A stretch of 64,000 nucleotides of DNA from RHLJ01 sp048058975 (lineage in GTDB: Bacteria; Bacteroidota; Rhodothermia; Balneolales; Balneolaceae), in NCBI GenBank assembly GCA_048058975.1, contig JBLLNP010000009.1, positions 101,267-165,266 of the forward strand, read 5' to 3'. The notes beneath the pieces are model-generated. The model saw only the letters and a program-made list of their open reading frames with translations. It was not told the DNA's origin and searched no databases. Below are positions 43,708 to 52,771 of the stretch, piece after piece; positions within the stretch are counted from its first letter, which is position 1, and every line of letters starts with the position of its first letter. Made by a program: the position numbers and the translations under genes.

Positions 43708-44943
43708 TCAATACAACATCCTCATAATCTCGGCACAGGCATAGGCTCCGTAGGTTCCAAGGGCGTAGCCAAGAACAGCAAGTAGCACACCAACGGGCGC
43801 AAGCGAAGGATGAAATGCAGAAGCGACAATAGGAGCAGAAGCTGCACCACCAACATTGGCCTGACTACCAACAGCAACAAAGAAGAATGGCGCTTTAATG
43901 AGCTTTCCTACCCCAAGAAGGACAATTACATGGATGATAATCCACACAAACCCAATAGCAAAATAACCAGGCACATCAAGGAAAGCTCCCAAGTCCATTT
44001 TCATACCTATAGTCATTACCAGTACGTACAGGAATAAACTTCCCACTTTAGAGGCTCCAGCGCCTTCGAGGTAGCGGATTTTAGTAAAGGAAACGAGCAA
44101 ACCACCCGTGGTGGCAACAACTACAATCCAGAAGAAAGAAGAATTTAAACTGAACTCAGCAAGCTTTGGTGCGTTTTCATCAATCCAAGGACCAACGAAA
44201 CCACCTACGGCATGACCCAAAGCGGTAATCACAAATGCTACAGCAGCTATTTTGGTGAGATCTACAAGAGAAGGCACTTTAGCTATGCTTGCCTGATATT
44301 CTTCAATATTTTTCCGAACCTGAGTAATTGCAGAAGCATCGGCTTTAAACCATTTATCTACCTTTTCTGACATTCCCGCACCATAGAGAATAAAAGCCAT
44401 CCAGATATTAGCTACAATAATATCCACCGTTACCATGGCACTGAATAACTCAGAACTTGGCTTATAAACTTCCAGCATTGCAGTTTGGTTAGCACCACCA
44501 CCAATCCAGCTACCTGCTACCGTTGCTAGCCCTTTCCAGACTTCATCAGCTCCGGTTCCTGCAAGTATATCTGGATTTATAGCTCCGATAATAACCATAG
44601 CCAGTGGCCCGCCAACAACAATCCCGAATGTTCCTGCAAGGAACATTGCAATTGCCTTCCAACCCAAACTCATTATCCCTTTTAAATCGATGCTTAGTGT
44701 AAGAAGAACTAAACTGGCTGGAAGCAAGTATCTGGAAGCAACGTAATATAAGTTGGATTCTTCCGGGTCGATAATTCCAAAGGTGCTGTACAATGATGGA
44801 ATGAAATAGCAAAGCAGGAGAGAAGGAACAAACTTATAAAACTTTTTCCAACCTGGTTTATCACTGTGAGAGGTGACAAAAATAGCTGCAAGTGTAGCCA
44901 TTAGAAGTCCGAAGACAACAGCATCGTTAGTTATCAGAGGCAT
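43708..44943 (-). CDS. DUF819-family membrane protein (putative transporter)
   Basis: The 411-residue protein has about eleven membrane segments and the DUF819 landmarks: LPASLVLLTLSIDLKGIMSLGWKA early (LSIDLKGI), VAGSWIGGGANQTAMLEVYK, and near the end VAVGSQANVGGAASAPIVASAF with GVLLAVLGYALGTYGAY. The two discontinuous polar, glycine-rich stretches resemble those of sodium-coupled carriers with inverted repeats. Its substrate is unknown; some relatives are being considered as amino-acid or peptide carriers. Confidence 0.88.
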   Translation of the reverse strand: MPLITNDAVVFGLLMATLAAIFVTSHSDKPGWKKFYKFVPSLLLCYFIPSLYSTFGIIDPEESNLYYVASRYLLPASLVLLTLSIDLKGIMSLGWKAIAMFLAGTFGIVVGGPLAMVIIGAINPDILAGTGADEVWKGLATVAGSWIGGGANQTAMLEVYKPSSELFSAMVTVDIIVANIWMAFILYGAGMSEKVDKWFKADASAITQVRKNIEEYQASIAKVPSLVDLTKIAAVAFVITALGHAVGGFVGPWIDENAPKLAEFSLNSSFFWIVVVATTGGLLVSFTKIRYLEGAGASKVGSLFLYVLVMTIGMKMDLGAFLDVPGYFAIGFVWIIIHVIVLLGVGKLIKAPFFFVAVGSQANVGGAASAPIVASAFHPSLAPVGVLLAVLGYALGTYGAYACAEIMRMLY

Positions 44944-45023
44944 TGGTTAAGCTTTGGTTCAAATTTGACCGCTTAGAATAACGAATGAAGCCCAAAAAAG
45001 CGAAAGATTTGGTTAATCGTTAC

Positions 45024-45070
45024 TCGTTAATTGGAAAGTTCATTTACAATTAACGAATAACAAATAACGA
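45024..45070. repeat. Inverted repeat with TAACNAA heptamers
   Basis: TCGTTAATTG (45024-45033) and CAATTAACGA (45047-45056) are perfect inverted arms. From 45051 three heptamers of the TAACNAA type follow (TAACGAA, TAACAAA, TAACGAC). The site lies 5 bases past the esterase stop on that gene's strand. The same heptamer forms arrays at 56.2 and 61.6 kb. Confidence 0.6.
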
Positions 45071-45074
45071 CAAA

Positions 45075-46289
45075 TTAATTCCCATAAAAATACATCAAAA
45101 TGTCATCCATCTGAGCTGCCCATGCACCCCAGGAATGGCCTTCGTTCACTTCCAAATATTTGAAACGGTATTTTTTGTCTTCAAAGACTTTTTTCATTCG
45201 TCGGGTTTCTTCGGTGTTATCTCCGATTGTTCCTGTACTCATGTAGATTTTGGGTTGTTTTCCCTCATATTTCCTGACCATGTTATAGATTTCTTCCCGA
45301 TACCAATAAGCCGGAGCCTGGATAGCTGCTGCACCAAACACATCAGGTTTTGTGAACGCAAAATAAGTTGCGTTTAATCCACCAAGCGAAGTTCCCAGAA
45401 TGGCTCTGTTTTGTGCATTGGAGGTTACTTTGTAAGTTTTCTCAATTTCAGGGATAAGTTCTTCCACATAAAAAGCCAGGTAATCTTTATTATTTCCAAA
45501 TTCATCCATTCGTCGGTTTTCATCCAAATTTTCCGGATTCAAAGGATCAACAAAAACAGCAATTACGGGTTCTATTCTTTGCTGATGTATCAAATTATCC
45601 AGAACGATGGTTGTAGCTCCAAGCTTGGCATCAGAATATTCCTGCCCGTCAGTTATATAAAGTACAGGCAGCCCTCTGAAATTTTCATAGCCGGAAGGTA
45701 TATATACTCTGTATTGAACTTGGTACCCAAGCTTTTTACTGCTGATTATCTTGTATGGAGAAAGACTTCCTTTTGCTGTTTGTTGTATCGGATTTGTAAG
45801 CGATTCTTCTTTCCAGTCAGGCATACGGAGTTCTGAATTGGGGCCGAAGCCACTCCATTGCTGATGAGGATTGTTAGGATCGAGAATCCAGTTTTCATCA
45901 TTAATGGTGATCTTATAGTCCAGTCGGGCATCCGAAGGAAAGTTCATCTTCAAAAACCAGATGTCAGTCCCAGTAATATTATTCCCTTGAGTTTCAATGC
46001 TTTTATTACCGCTCCAGCTGTTAAAATCGCCATTCCAACTAATTGATTCGGCCTCACCGCGGTACAAAAAGAGTGCGGTTGAATCAGAGGTTACAGGTAT
46101 ACGTTGATTAATAGTTAATGAATCCCAGATGGCATCAATTTTTGCATTTTTAGTCTCTTGATTCTGAATAGCTGCAATTTGTTGAAGATCGGAGATTAGC
46201 GAATCAATGGTTGCTTCCGGATTATTCTCTTTTTTTGAATTACAAGAAATCAGAATGATTATAACCGCTAGAAAAGAAAATTTTTTCAT
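45075..46289 (-). CDS. Esterase-D/Fes-like alpha/beta-hydrolase lipoprotein
   Basis: The 404-residue protein has a lipoprotein signal (MKKFSFLAVIIILISC, Cys16). An N-terminal E-set/CBM48-like part (residues ~70-150, LFLYRGEAESISWNGDFNSW) precedes the hydrolase domain, the layout of enterochelin esterase (Fes). The nucleophile elbow is GTSLGG (serine near 300) and the catalytic histidine is in NEGHSWGAW (near 383). PVIAVFVDP and YRVYIPSGYENF are family blocks. It is thus a surface or periplasmic esterase. The substrate is not known; no siderophore genes are near. Confidence 0.85.
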   Translation of the reverse strand: MKKFSFLAVIIILISCNSKKENNPEATIDSLISDLQQIAAIQNQETKNAKIDAIWDSLTINQRIPVTSDSTALFLYRGEAESISWNGDFNSWSGNKSIETQGNNITGTDIWFLKMNFPSDARLDYKITINDENWILDPNNPHQQWSGFGPNSELRMPDWKEESLTNPIQQTAKGSLSPYKIISSKKLGYQVQYRVYIPSGYENFRGLPVLYITDGQEYSDAKLGATTIVLDNLIHQQRIEPVIAVFVDPLNPENLDENRRMDEFGNNKDYLAFYVEELIPEIEKTYKVTSNAQNRAILGTSLGGLNATYFAFTKPDVFGAAAIQAPAYWYREEIYNMVRKYEGKQPKIYMSTGTIGDNTEETRRMKKVFEDKKYRFKYLEVNEGHSWGAWAAQMDDILMYFYGN

Positions 46290-46435
46290 ATAAAGTTTTA
46301 AACTTAAAGTTAATTTACTTTTACCCGAGCCTGAAGATATAGTTTCGGGTTCATAATTTCGTAAACCAAAGTGGAAAATATTTCTTCACACTTTTACCAA
46401 AGATTAAATATTCATCATTACTCACTCAACCTAAT

Positions 46436-47761
46436 ATGATCGTCTCAAAATTCGGAGGAACCAGTGTCGGAACCTTCGAAGCTATGCAGCATAGTGCATC
46501 TATTGTTGCAGAAAATCCAGACCGAAAACTGATAGTTATTAGTGCTACTTCCGGTACTACCAATGATTTAGTGTCTCTTGAAGATCCTTCCATCAGTTCA
46601 TCAGCAAGAGAAGCATTGCTGCTAGAGATTGAGCAGCGACACCTTTCTATAATAGAACATTGTGAAAAGAAAGATGAATTAGCCAAAGCCTTACAGGTTC
46701 AACTTTCCGAACTAAGAATGCACTTAGAGTTTGAAGGCAGGGACAAAAAGTGGAAAGATACTTTGTATTCGTTCGGGGAAATGATTTCTACCCGAATTTT
46801 TATAGAAGTACTTAGAGAGTATGGTGTGGATGCCGAATGGTTAGATGCCAGAGAAATTCTGAAAACTGACTCCACTTTTGGAAATGCTTCACCTGATATC
46901 AAAAGCACTCGACTTCAGGCTGAAAAGATGATTAAGCCTAAACAAAGATATCTTACCCAAGGTTTTATTGGAAGTGATGAATTCGGAAATACCACTACTC
47001 TTGGCAGAGGTGGGAGCGATTACTCAGCGGCTTTATTTGCGGAAGCTGTTAAAGCTGATATTCTCGAAATATGGACGGATGTGGCTGGCGTTTACTCAAC
47101 CGACCCGAGAATTGTAGCAGAGGCAAAACCGATTGCGGAAATCACTTTTGACGAAGCAGCGGAGCTTTCCGTATTTGGAGGAAAAGTACTTCATCCGGCA
47201 ACACTTAAGCCGGCGATACGGGGAAAAGTAAAAGTAAGAGTTGCATCCAGTAAACGACCCGAATTGCCGGGTACCTTAATTGTTCATAAAGCACATGATG
47301 AACCAATAGTCAGGGCAATTTCACTTCGAAAAGACCAAACACTACTTACAGTAAGAAGCCTGGAGATGCTTCACCAACATGGTTTTTTAGCTAAACTATT
47401 TAGTGTGCTGGCTGAACATAAAATCTCAGTAGATTTAGTTACAACCAGTGAGGTAAGTGTATCATTAACCTTAGATACTGCACACAAAGCTTCAAATAAA
47501 GTGGAATTAACCGAAGAAATCCTTAATGAATTGAGAGAGTTTTGCGATGTTGAAGTGCAGAAAGAACTTTCGTTAGTTGCTCTTATTGGAAATAAAATGA
47601 ATGCGACTTCTGGAATTAGCGGCACTCTGTTCGGACTTTTGGAGAACCATAATATCAGATTGGTGTGCCACGGCGCCTCTCCGAACAATGTGTGTTTTTT
47701 AGTGAAAGAAGGGACCGGGGAAGAAATTGTGAAGTTGATTCATAATAAGTTCATAAACTAA
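46436..47761 (+). CDS. lysC: Aspartate kinase
   Basis: The enzyme phosphorylates aspartate, opening the pathway to lysine, threonine and methionine. The N-terminus VSKFGGTSVG and the RGGSDYSAALFAEAVKA block mark the kinase, and two C-terminal ACT domains follow (SLEMLHQHGFLAKLFSVL, SLVALIGNKM). At 441 residues it is the monofunctional form without homoserine dehydrogenase. Inhibition by lysine or threonine through the ACT pair is known for the family. No lysine riboswitch was seen upstream. The downstream dapB, dapA and dapD lie on the same strand. Confidence 0.95.
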   Translation: MIVSKFGGTSVGTFEAMQHSASIVAENPDRKLIVISATSGTTNDLVSLEDPSISSSAREALLLEIEQRHLSIIEHCEKKDELAKALQVQLSELRMHLEFEGRDKKWKDTLYSFGEMISTRIFIEVLREYGVDAEWLDAREILKTDSTFGNASPDIKSTRLQAEKMIKPKQRYLTQGFIGSDEFGNTTTLGRGGSDYSAALFAEAVKADILEIWTDVAGVYSTDPRIVAEAKPIAEITFDEAAELSVFGGKVLHPATLKPAIRGKVKVRVASSKRPELPGTLIVHKAHDEPIVRAISLRKDQTLLTVRSLEMLHQHGFLAKLFSVLAEHKISVDLVTTSEVSVSLTLDTAHKASNKVELTEEILNELREFCDVEVQKELSLVALIGNKMNATSGISGTLFGLLENHNIRLVCHGASPNNVCFLVKEGTGEEIVKLIHNKFIN

Positions 47762-47827
47762 CAAGTAATTATTTATAAATTTTTTGATACTATTCTTTTA
47801 AGAAAACCTAAACCTAACTGCTTAGCG

Positions 47828-48487
47828 ATGAACAAATTTATTCCAATTCTATTCATAATTACATTGTCTGGGTTACAAATTCATGCTCAGGATATAAAAC
47901 CGACTGCAGGGGATTGGGGAGTGGAGTTGAATTTTGCACCATTTTCTTCTTCACCCGTCCGGATAAATTATATTCGTCTTAGAAATTTCACAGAAGGTAA
48001 TAAAGCATTTAGACTCGGTTTATTTTTGGGGGCGGATTTCCAAAACGAAAGTTTTGATCCAGATGTTGATGACAAAGTGAAGGATAGAACCATTGAGTTC
48101 GGAATCAGACCTGGATTTGAAAATCATTTCGAAGGTACCGACAGGCTTTCTCCTTACATAGGAATTGAAGCTGATATGGCTTTTAAGTACTCCAAATCAA
48201 CCTATGAAAATGCTAGTAATAAATCTTCTGTAACAGGGGCCTGGGACAGATTTGGTACCGAACGTGGCTTTTTTCGGTTTGGTATAAATGGAATATCCGG
48301 AATGGACTTTTATGTACACAAAGGGCTTTATATGGGAGTAGAATTTGGATTTGGTATGGAGTTCGTAAAACAGGCTGATATTAAAGTCGAAACAAATGGA
48401 AGTACTGATGATGAAGATACTGGAGGCTCAACATTTCAGCTTGGTCCAAATGTGAATGGGAATATTCGCCTTGGCTTTAATTTTTAA
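47828..48487 (+). CDS. Small outer-membrane beta-barrel-like protein
   Basis: The 219-residue protein has a signal peptide (MNKFIPILFIITLSGLQIHA, cleavage near Gln21) and alternating beta-strand pattern throughout (FRLGLFLGADFQNE, GLYMGVEFGFGMEFV). It ends GNIRLGFNF with a C-terminal phenylalanine, the signature for BAM-assembled barrels. It lies between lysC and the dap genes, 67 bases after lysC, and precedes a lipoprotein gene by one base. Function is unknown. Confidence 0.75.
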   Translation: MNKFIPILFIITLSGLQIHAQDIKPTAGDWGVELNFAPFSSSPVRINYIRLRNFTEGNKAFRLGLFLGADFQNESFDPDVDDKVKDRTIEFGIRPGFENHFEGTDRLSPYIGIEADMAFKYSKSTYENASNKSSVTGAWDRFGTERGFFRFGINGISGMDFYVHKGLYMGVEFGFGMEFVKQADIKVETNGSTDDEDTGGSTFQLGPNVNGNIRLGFNF

Positions 48488-48488
48488 C

Positions 48489-49160
48489 ATGAAAAGAGCT
48501 AACTTTTTAATTTTTGGGATACTTTTCCTTTCCTGTGAGTATGGAACAATATCCGGTGATATTGGTAAGTCTAAAAACTTTGAATCACTAGGTCTAAGAA
48601 TGAGTGAAGATCTCTCTATCAGTCATCAAATGAATGCTTATGCAGTAAATAATAATCTTAATTTTTCTGGGTTTGAAATAATTGGGATTATAGATGTAAT
48701 CCAATCAGAAGATGAGTCAGCCTTTATTCAGATTCCGGAATTTGATATTCAATCTACATTTAAATACACTGAAGTAATCATTTTTTTGGCAGTTTATTAT
48801 ATAGATGAAGTAGAAATTATTGAAAGTTTGATGGCATTAATAGGCACAAACAAAGGTTATTATTCTGAGAATAATTTTCCCCTGAATGAAGCAATGGCGG
48901 TTATTCAAATAGCAACATTCCAAGATCAGGAATTAACACAGCCTAGCTATCTTTATGTTAATTATATCAACAAACAAGATGAGTTTATTTCCTACGAGTT
49001 CGAAGGAGAAATCAGCTTCGGGAACGAAATATATTCTTATGAATTTAATGAGTTGGGCTTCTATGGTTTTAGGAGGTCTTACAATTCAGAAATCAGTTTG
49101 GGGTTTGGAAAGGGTGAAGGACAGATTAGTGCAAAGAAAATTGAATATGTTTTGTTTTAG
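48489..49160 (+). CDS. Putative lipoprotein between lysC and dapB
   Basis: The ATG at 48489 gives MKRANFLIFGILFLSCEYGT with a lipobox-like cysteine at 16 and 223 residues. An upstream start inside the preceding gene is rejected because it would break the signal. The mature part is rich in Glu, Ile and Tyr and predicted mainly beta. No family is recognised. It follows the barrel gene by one base and precedes dapB by two, so the four genes appear to form one unit. Confidence 0.7.
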   Translation: MKRANFLIFGILFLSCEYGTISGDIGKSKNFESLGLRMSEDLSISHQMNAYAVNNNLNFSGFEIIGIIDVIQSEDESAFIQIPEFDIQSTFKYTEVIIFLAVYYIDEVEIIESLMALIGTNKGYYSENNFPLNEAMAVIQIATFQDQELTQPSYLYVNYINKQDEFISYEFEGEISFGNEIYSYEFNELGFYGFRRSYNSEISLGFGKGEGQISAKKIEYVLF

Positions 49161-49162
49161 GG

Positions 49163-49837
49163 ATGAAAATATCAGTAATTGGTACAGGTAAGACAGGTAG
49201 TAAAGTAGTTGAGTTGCTTGGAGACAAGCTTCTCTATGCGTTTGATGAAAATAACCCTCCAACACTGGAAAAGCTTAAAGAATCGGATGCCTTGATCATC
49301 TTTATTCCCGGTGATGCAGTACCCAAGATTTTCGGTTTGGTTCTTGAATCGGGAGTTCCTACAGCCTGGGGAAGTACAGGATTTAACTGGCCAAGTGATT
49401 TGAATGAACAGGTTAAAGCATACCAAACCAAATGGATATTGGCAACCAACTTTAGCCTAGGGATGAATATCATCCGCCATACTATTAAAAAGATCTCAGA
49501 GGGTTCGGATCTTTTAAAAGATCCGAAATTTAAGATCCATGAGATCCATCACATCCACAAAAAAGACGCACCAAGTGGAACCGCGCTTTCATGGAAAGAA
49601 TGGTTGGGTAGGGAAGCAGAAATTACATCTGCAAGAGAAGGGGACGTAAATGGAATTCATGAACTAACTCTTTCTACCGCTCGGGAAGAAATCACCCTAA
49701 CTCATAATGCACTGGATCGAACTATTTTTGCGGAAGGGGCAATTTGGACAGCAGAACAATTAGTGAACAACCTGACTTTAACCAACGGAGTTCATACTTT
49801 TGGGGAGTTATTTGATCAAGTAATCAAGGAAAAATAA
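49163..49837 (+). CDS. dapB: 4-hydroxy-tetrahydrodipicolinate reductase
   Basis: The enzyme reduces the product of DapA with NAD(P)H in lysine and diaminopimelate synthesis. The NAD-binding N-terminus is KISVIGTGKTGSKVVELL. The family signature is EIHHIHKKDAPSGTAL, including the catalytic histidine and lysine. It is 224 residues, shorter than the E. coli enzyme but usual for Bacteroidota. It sits 2 bases after the lipoprotein and 4 before dapA. Confidence 0.95.
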   Translation: MKISVIGTGKTGSKVVELLGDKLLYAFDENNPPTLEKLKESDALIIFIPGDAVPKIFGLVLESGVPTAWGSTGFNWPSDLNEQVKAYQTKWILATNFSLGMNIIRHTIKKISEGSDLLKDPKFKIHEIHHIHKKDAPSGTALSWKEWLGREAEITSAREGDVNGIHELTLSTAREEITLTHNALDRTIFAEGAIWTAEQLVNNLTLTNGVHTFGELFDQVIKEK

Positions 49838-49841
49838 ACGA

Positions 49842-50732
49842 ATGAAAAAGTATCCACTATGGACTGCCATTGTTACCCCATTAAATAAAGAAGGTGGGGT
49901 TGATTACGATAGTTTTGAATTCATTTTAAGGAAACAGGAAGAAGCAGGGAACGGTGTTTTAGTATTGGGTAGTACCGGGGAGGGATTAAATCTTCTTGCT
50001 GAAGAAAAGCGTGAAATCGTCAAGTTTGCTAAACTATTAAAACTGAAGGTTCCCTTGATGGCAGGGCTTGGTGGTTTTCATATCAATGGGCAAATTGAGT
50101 TTATGAACTACTGCGATGAGGTTGGGGTAGATGCTTTTTTATTGGTGAACCCGATCTACGCAAAACCTGGAAAAGAAGGTCAATTGGCATGGTTTAGCGC
50201 ATTAATGAAGGAAACGAAAACTCCGTGCATGATCTATAACGTTCCTTCAAGAACTGGGATTCACATGCACCCGGAGGTACCTGCTACACTTTCGAAAACG
50301 TTTCCCAATTACATGGGGCTTAAAGAAGCCAGTGGAAGTATTGAAAAACTGCGTGAATTTAAAACAGCAGCTCCAAATGCTCCTATCTATTGCGGAGACG
50401 ATAACTTGATTAAAGAGTTTGTAGAAGAAGGAGCGGTTGGATTGGTTTCAGTTGCGTCCAATGCGTGGCCCGAAAAAACGCATAAACAACTTAGCCTTTA
50501 TCTGGAAGGGAACGCCGAACTCACATTTAGCGAATGGGTTGCTTGCGCAGATTTATTATTTGATGCCCCAAGTCCGATACCCATAAAAACCTTGCTTCAA
50601 CATAAAGGTTGGATTGCCTTCGACCAGGTTCGGTTGCCATTGTCAAGCGACGATTTGAAACCCGAAACAGAAGAAGCACTTTTAGAAGCCGATAAGAAAA
50701 TTAATGTCTGGTACAAAGAAGTATCAGAGTGA
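49842..50732 (+). CDS. dapA: 4-hydroxy-tetrahydrodipicolinate synthase
   Basis: The Schiff-base aldolase condenses pyruvate and aspartate semialdehyde. The active-site lysine is Lys161 in YMGLKEASGS. Other blocks are WTAIVTPLNKEGGVDYDSFE, VLGSTGEGLNLLAEEK and IYNVPSRTGIHMHPE with the tyrosine and arginine of the active site. It is 296 residues. A palindromic sequence lies between it and dapD. Confidence 0.96.
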   Translation: MKKYPLWTAIVTPLNKEGGVDYDSFEFILRKQEEAGNGVLVLGSTGEGLNLLAEEKREIVKFAKLLKLKVPLMAGLGGFHINGQIEFMNYCDEVGVDAFLLVNPIYAKPGKEGQLAWFSALMKETKTPCMIYNVPSRTGIHMHPEVPATLSKTFPNYMGLKEASGSIEKLREFKTAAPNAPIYCGDDNLIKEFVEEGAVGLVSVASNAWPEKTHKQLSLYLEGNAELTFSEWVACADLLFDAPSPIPIKTLLQHKGWIAFDQVRLPLSSDDLKPETEEALLEADKKINVWYKEVSE

Positions 50733-50736
50733 CAGA

Positions 50737-50783
50737 GTTACAAAGTGACTAAGTATTGCTTTGTCACTTTGTATCTTTGTAAC
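50737..50783. repeat. Inverted repeat between dapA and dapD
   Basis: GTTACAAAGTGAC (50737-50749) is the reverse complement of GTCACTTTGT ... GTAAC at 50763-50783, apart from an 8-base insertion in the second arm. The loop is 13 bases. No T-run follows, so it is not a typical terminator. It may stabilise or process the transcript. Confidence 0.6.
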
Positions 50784-50799
50784 TAAGTAACTCAATAAA

Positions 50800-51549
50800 A
50801 TGACACACGAAGAAATTTTAGATCAACTTGAAGAAGGCGAACTCAGAGCAGCTATCCGGAAAGAAGACGGAAGTTGGGAAGCAAATGTAGAAGTAAAGAA
50901 AGCTATTCTTGAGGCGTTTAAAAACGGAACTAATGCATCTTATGAGGGAATTTATGATGGCTTTGTAGATAAGCATAATCTGCCTCCACGCTATTTTGAG
51001 CCTCAGGATGGGGTTCGGTTAGTGCCAGGTGGATCATCAGTCCGTCGTGGTGCTTATGTAGCTTCGGGAGTAATCATTATGCCTCCGGCTTATATCAATA
51101 TTGGAGCCTATGTAGATTCAGGTTCTATGGTCGATAGTCATGCTTTGGTAGGTTCTTGCGCTCAGATTGGAAAAAATGTGCACTTGTCCGCGGGAGTACA
51201 GATTGGAGGAGTACTTGAACCAGTGGGAATGAGTCCGGTAATTATTGAAGATGATTGTTTTGTAGGAGCCGGAGTTGTTATTGTTGAAGGTATTCTGGTT
51301 CGTAAGCGGGCAGTAATTGCTCCTGGAGTTTCAATATCTAAATCCATTCCTGTATATGATGCTGTTAACGAAGAAGTTCGTGAACGGGGAGCTGAAATTC
51401 CTGAAGGAGCGGTAGTAATTCCCGGAACTCGTCCGATGAAAAGTGAATGGGCTCAGAAGGAAGGGCTGAGTATGGCTTGTCCGATTATCGTGAAATACCG
51501 TGATTCAGATTCGGATGCATCACTCGAATTGGAAGATGCTTTGCGATGA
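50800..51549 (+). CDS. dapD: Tetrahydrodipicolinate N-succinyltransferase
   Basis: The 249-residue enzyme succinylates tetrahydrodipicolinate, so this organism uses the succinylase route to diaminopimelate. The left-handed beta-helix hexapeptide pattern is visible in GGSSVRRGAYVASGVIIMPP and AYINIGAYVDSGSMVDSHAL. VGAGVVIVEGILVRKRAVIA is the later coil region (GAGVVIVEGILV). It is somewhat shorter than the proteobacterial enzyme (about 274). It lies 67 bases after dapA. Confidence 0.95.
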   Translation: MTHEEILDQLEEGELRAAIRKEDGSWEANVEVKKAILEAFKNGTNASYEGIYDGFVDKHNLPPRYFEPQDGVRLVPGGSSVRRGAYVASGVIIMPPAYINIGAYVDSGSMVDSHALVGSCAQIGKNVHLSAGVQIGGVLEPVGMSPVIIEDDCFVGAGVVIVEGILVRKRAVIAPGVSISKSIPVYDAVNEEVRERGAEIPEGAVVIPGTRPMKSEWAQKEGLSMACPIIVKYRDSDSDASLELEDALR

Positions 51550-51556
51550 AAATTGC

Positions 51557-52693
51557 TTACTCAATCCTATCCCACCATTGTTTAAAAGCAGTTGTTGAGT
51601 CATTAAGATTTACTTTGGTACCAATAACGGGAGTGAATAAAGGAATTGGATTTTCATTTTCTTGATTTAGCCTGGTGACTTCTTTTAGAGGCTCGTCCCA
51701 GGGATGCATTGCTAGCACATATTTTGAAGAATGAACTGGAAACAATTGCTTTGCATTTAAATCTCGTGCAGCTTGGAGAACCTGATCCGGATGCAAATGG
51801 ATTTCTTTCCATGCATCGTTGTACTGGCCATTATCCAGAATCACTAAATCGATAGAACCGAATTGATTTCCGATTTCCTTAAAAAAAGTATCATATCCAC
51901 TATCACCGCCCACGTAAATTTTCATCGAAGGCGATTCGATTAAATAAGAAGCCCATAGTGTGTTTTTTCTCGAAAATCCCCGTCCCGAAAAATGTCTTGC
52001 AGGAAGGGTATGGATATTAAAACCAGAATCGACTTCAATGGTTTGATTCCAATCTTGCTCTGATATTTTTTGCTCAGAATACCCCCAGTGTTTAAAATGA
52101 GAGCCTACTCCAAGTCCGCAGATTACTTTATTAACTTTTCCTTCCAGCGCAGTGATAGTCTTATAGTCCAGATGATCATAGTGATCATGACTTATAATCA
52201 GATAGTCTATTTCAGGGATATCTTCGGGAGTATATCGATCAGTTCCGGGAAATGCTTTAACCGTTCCCGGAATAGGAGAGGCATTTCCGCTAAATACTGG
52301 GTCAACCAGAATTTTAACCCCATCTAACTGGATGAAATAAGAGGAATGGCCGAACCAGATCAGGACATTTTCATCATTTTTTAAAGCAAACAAATCGGTT
52401 TTTTGGGAAGGAATTGGTTTGCTGGGTTCTGTTCTTGGGTGACTGGTAAAAAACTGGTCTTTAATAATACTCCAGTAAGAATGTCCTTCACTTAAATCGG
52501 GAGTTACAGAAAGATTTTTAAACATTCCATCTCGAAAATTGTTGGATTTGGCAATCTGTTCCAGATGCTCACCTGACGGGGCTTTTCCAAATTTAGCTTG
52601 TCGCATATAGAAGAAGATAGAGATTGCAAGTATGGCAACCAGAGCGATTAGCGTAGTCATAGAAATCTTTATAATTTTGAAAAGACGTTTCAT
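51557..52693 (-). CDS. Membrane-anchored metallo-beta-lactamase-fold hydrolase
   Basis: The 378-residue protein has an N-terminal anchor (MTTLIALVAILAISIFFYM). The metal-binding motif is SHDHYDHLD, preceded by WFGHSSYFIQLDGVKILVDP, as in UlaG and NAPE-phospholipase-D-like enzymes. Later ligands are the GGDSGYD aspartate and the VHSSKYVLAMHPWDEP histidine region. The catalytic domain is outside the cytoplasm or at its face. The substrate is unknown, a phosphodiester lipid being possible. Confidence 0.85.
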   Translation of the reverse strand: MKRLFKIIKISMTTLIALVAILAISIFFYMRQAKFGKAPSGEHLEQIAKSNNFRDGMFKNLSVTPDLSEGHSYWSIIKDQFFTSHPRTEPSKPIPSQKTDLFALKNDENVLIWFGHSSYFIQLDGVKILVDPVFSGNASPIPGTVKAFPGTDRYTPEDIPEIDYLIISHDHYDHLDYKTITALEGKVNKVICGLGVGSHFKHWGYSEQKISEQDWNQTIEVDSGFNIHTLPARHFSGRGFSRKNTLWASYLIESPSMKIYVGGDSGYDTFFKEIGNQFGSIDLVILDNGQYNDAWKEIHLHPDQVLQAARDLNAKQLFPVHSSKYVLAMHPWDEPLKEVTRLNQENENPIPLFTPVIGTKVNLNDSTTAFKQWWDRIE

Positions 52694-52771
52694 GAGTCTT
52701 TTGCTACTTGATGAATTTGAGTCCCTCTTCGAGAGATTAGTTACTCGGGTACCAAAATATTAGAAAAAGTA

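Noticed and set aside
46290..46435. Possible lysine riboswitch before lysC
   Set aside because: Only a short ACCCGA/TCGGGT hairpin is present; the multi-helix core of the lysine element could not be made out in 146 bases.
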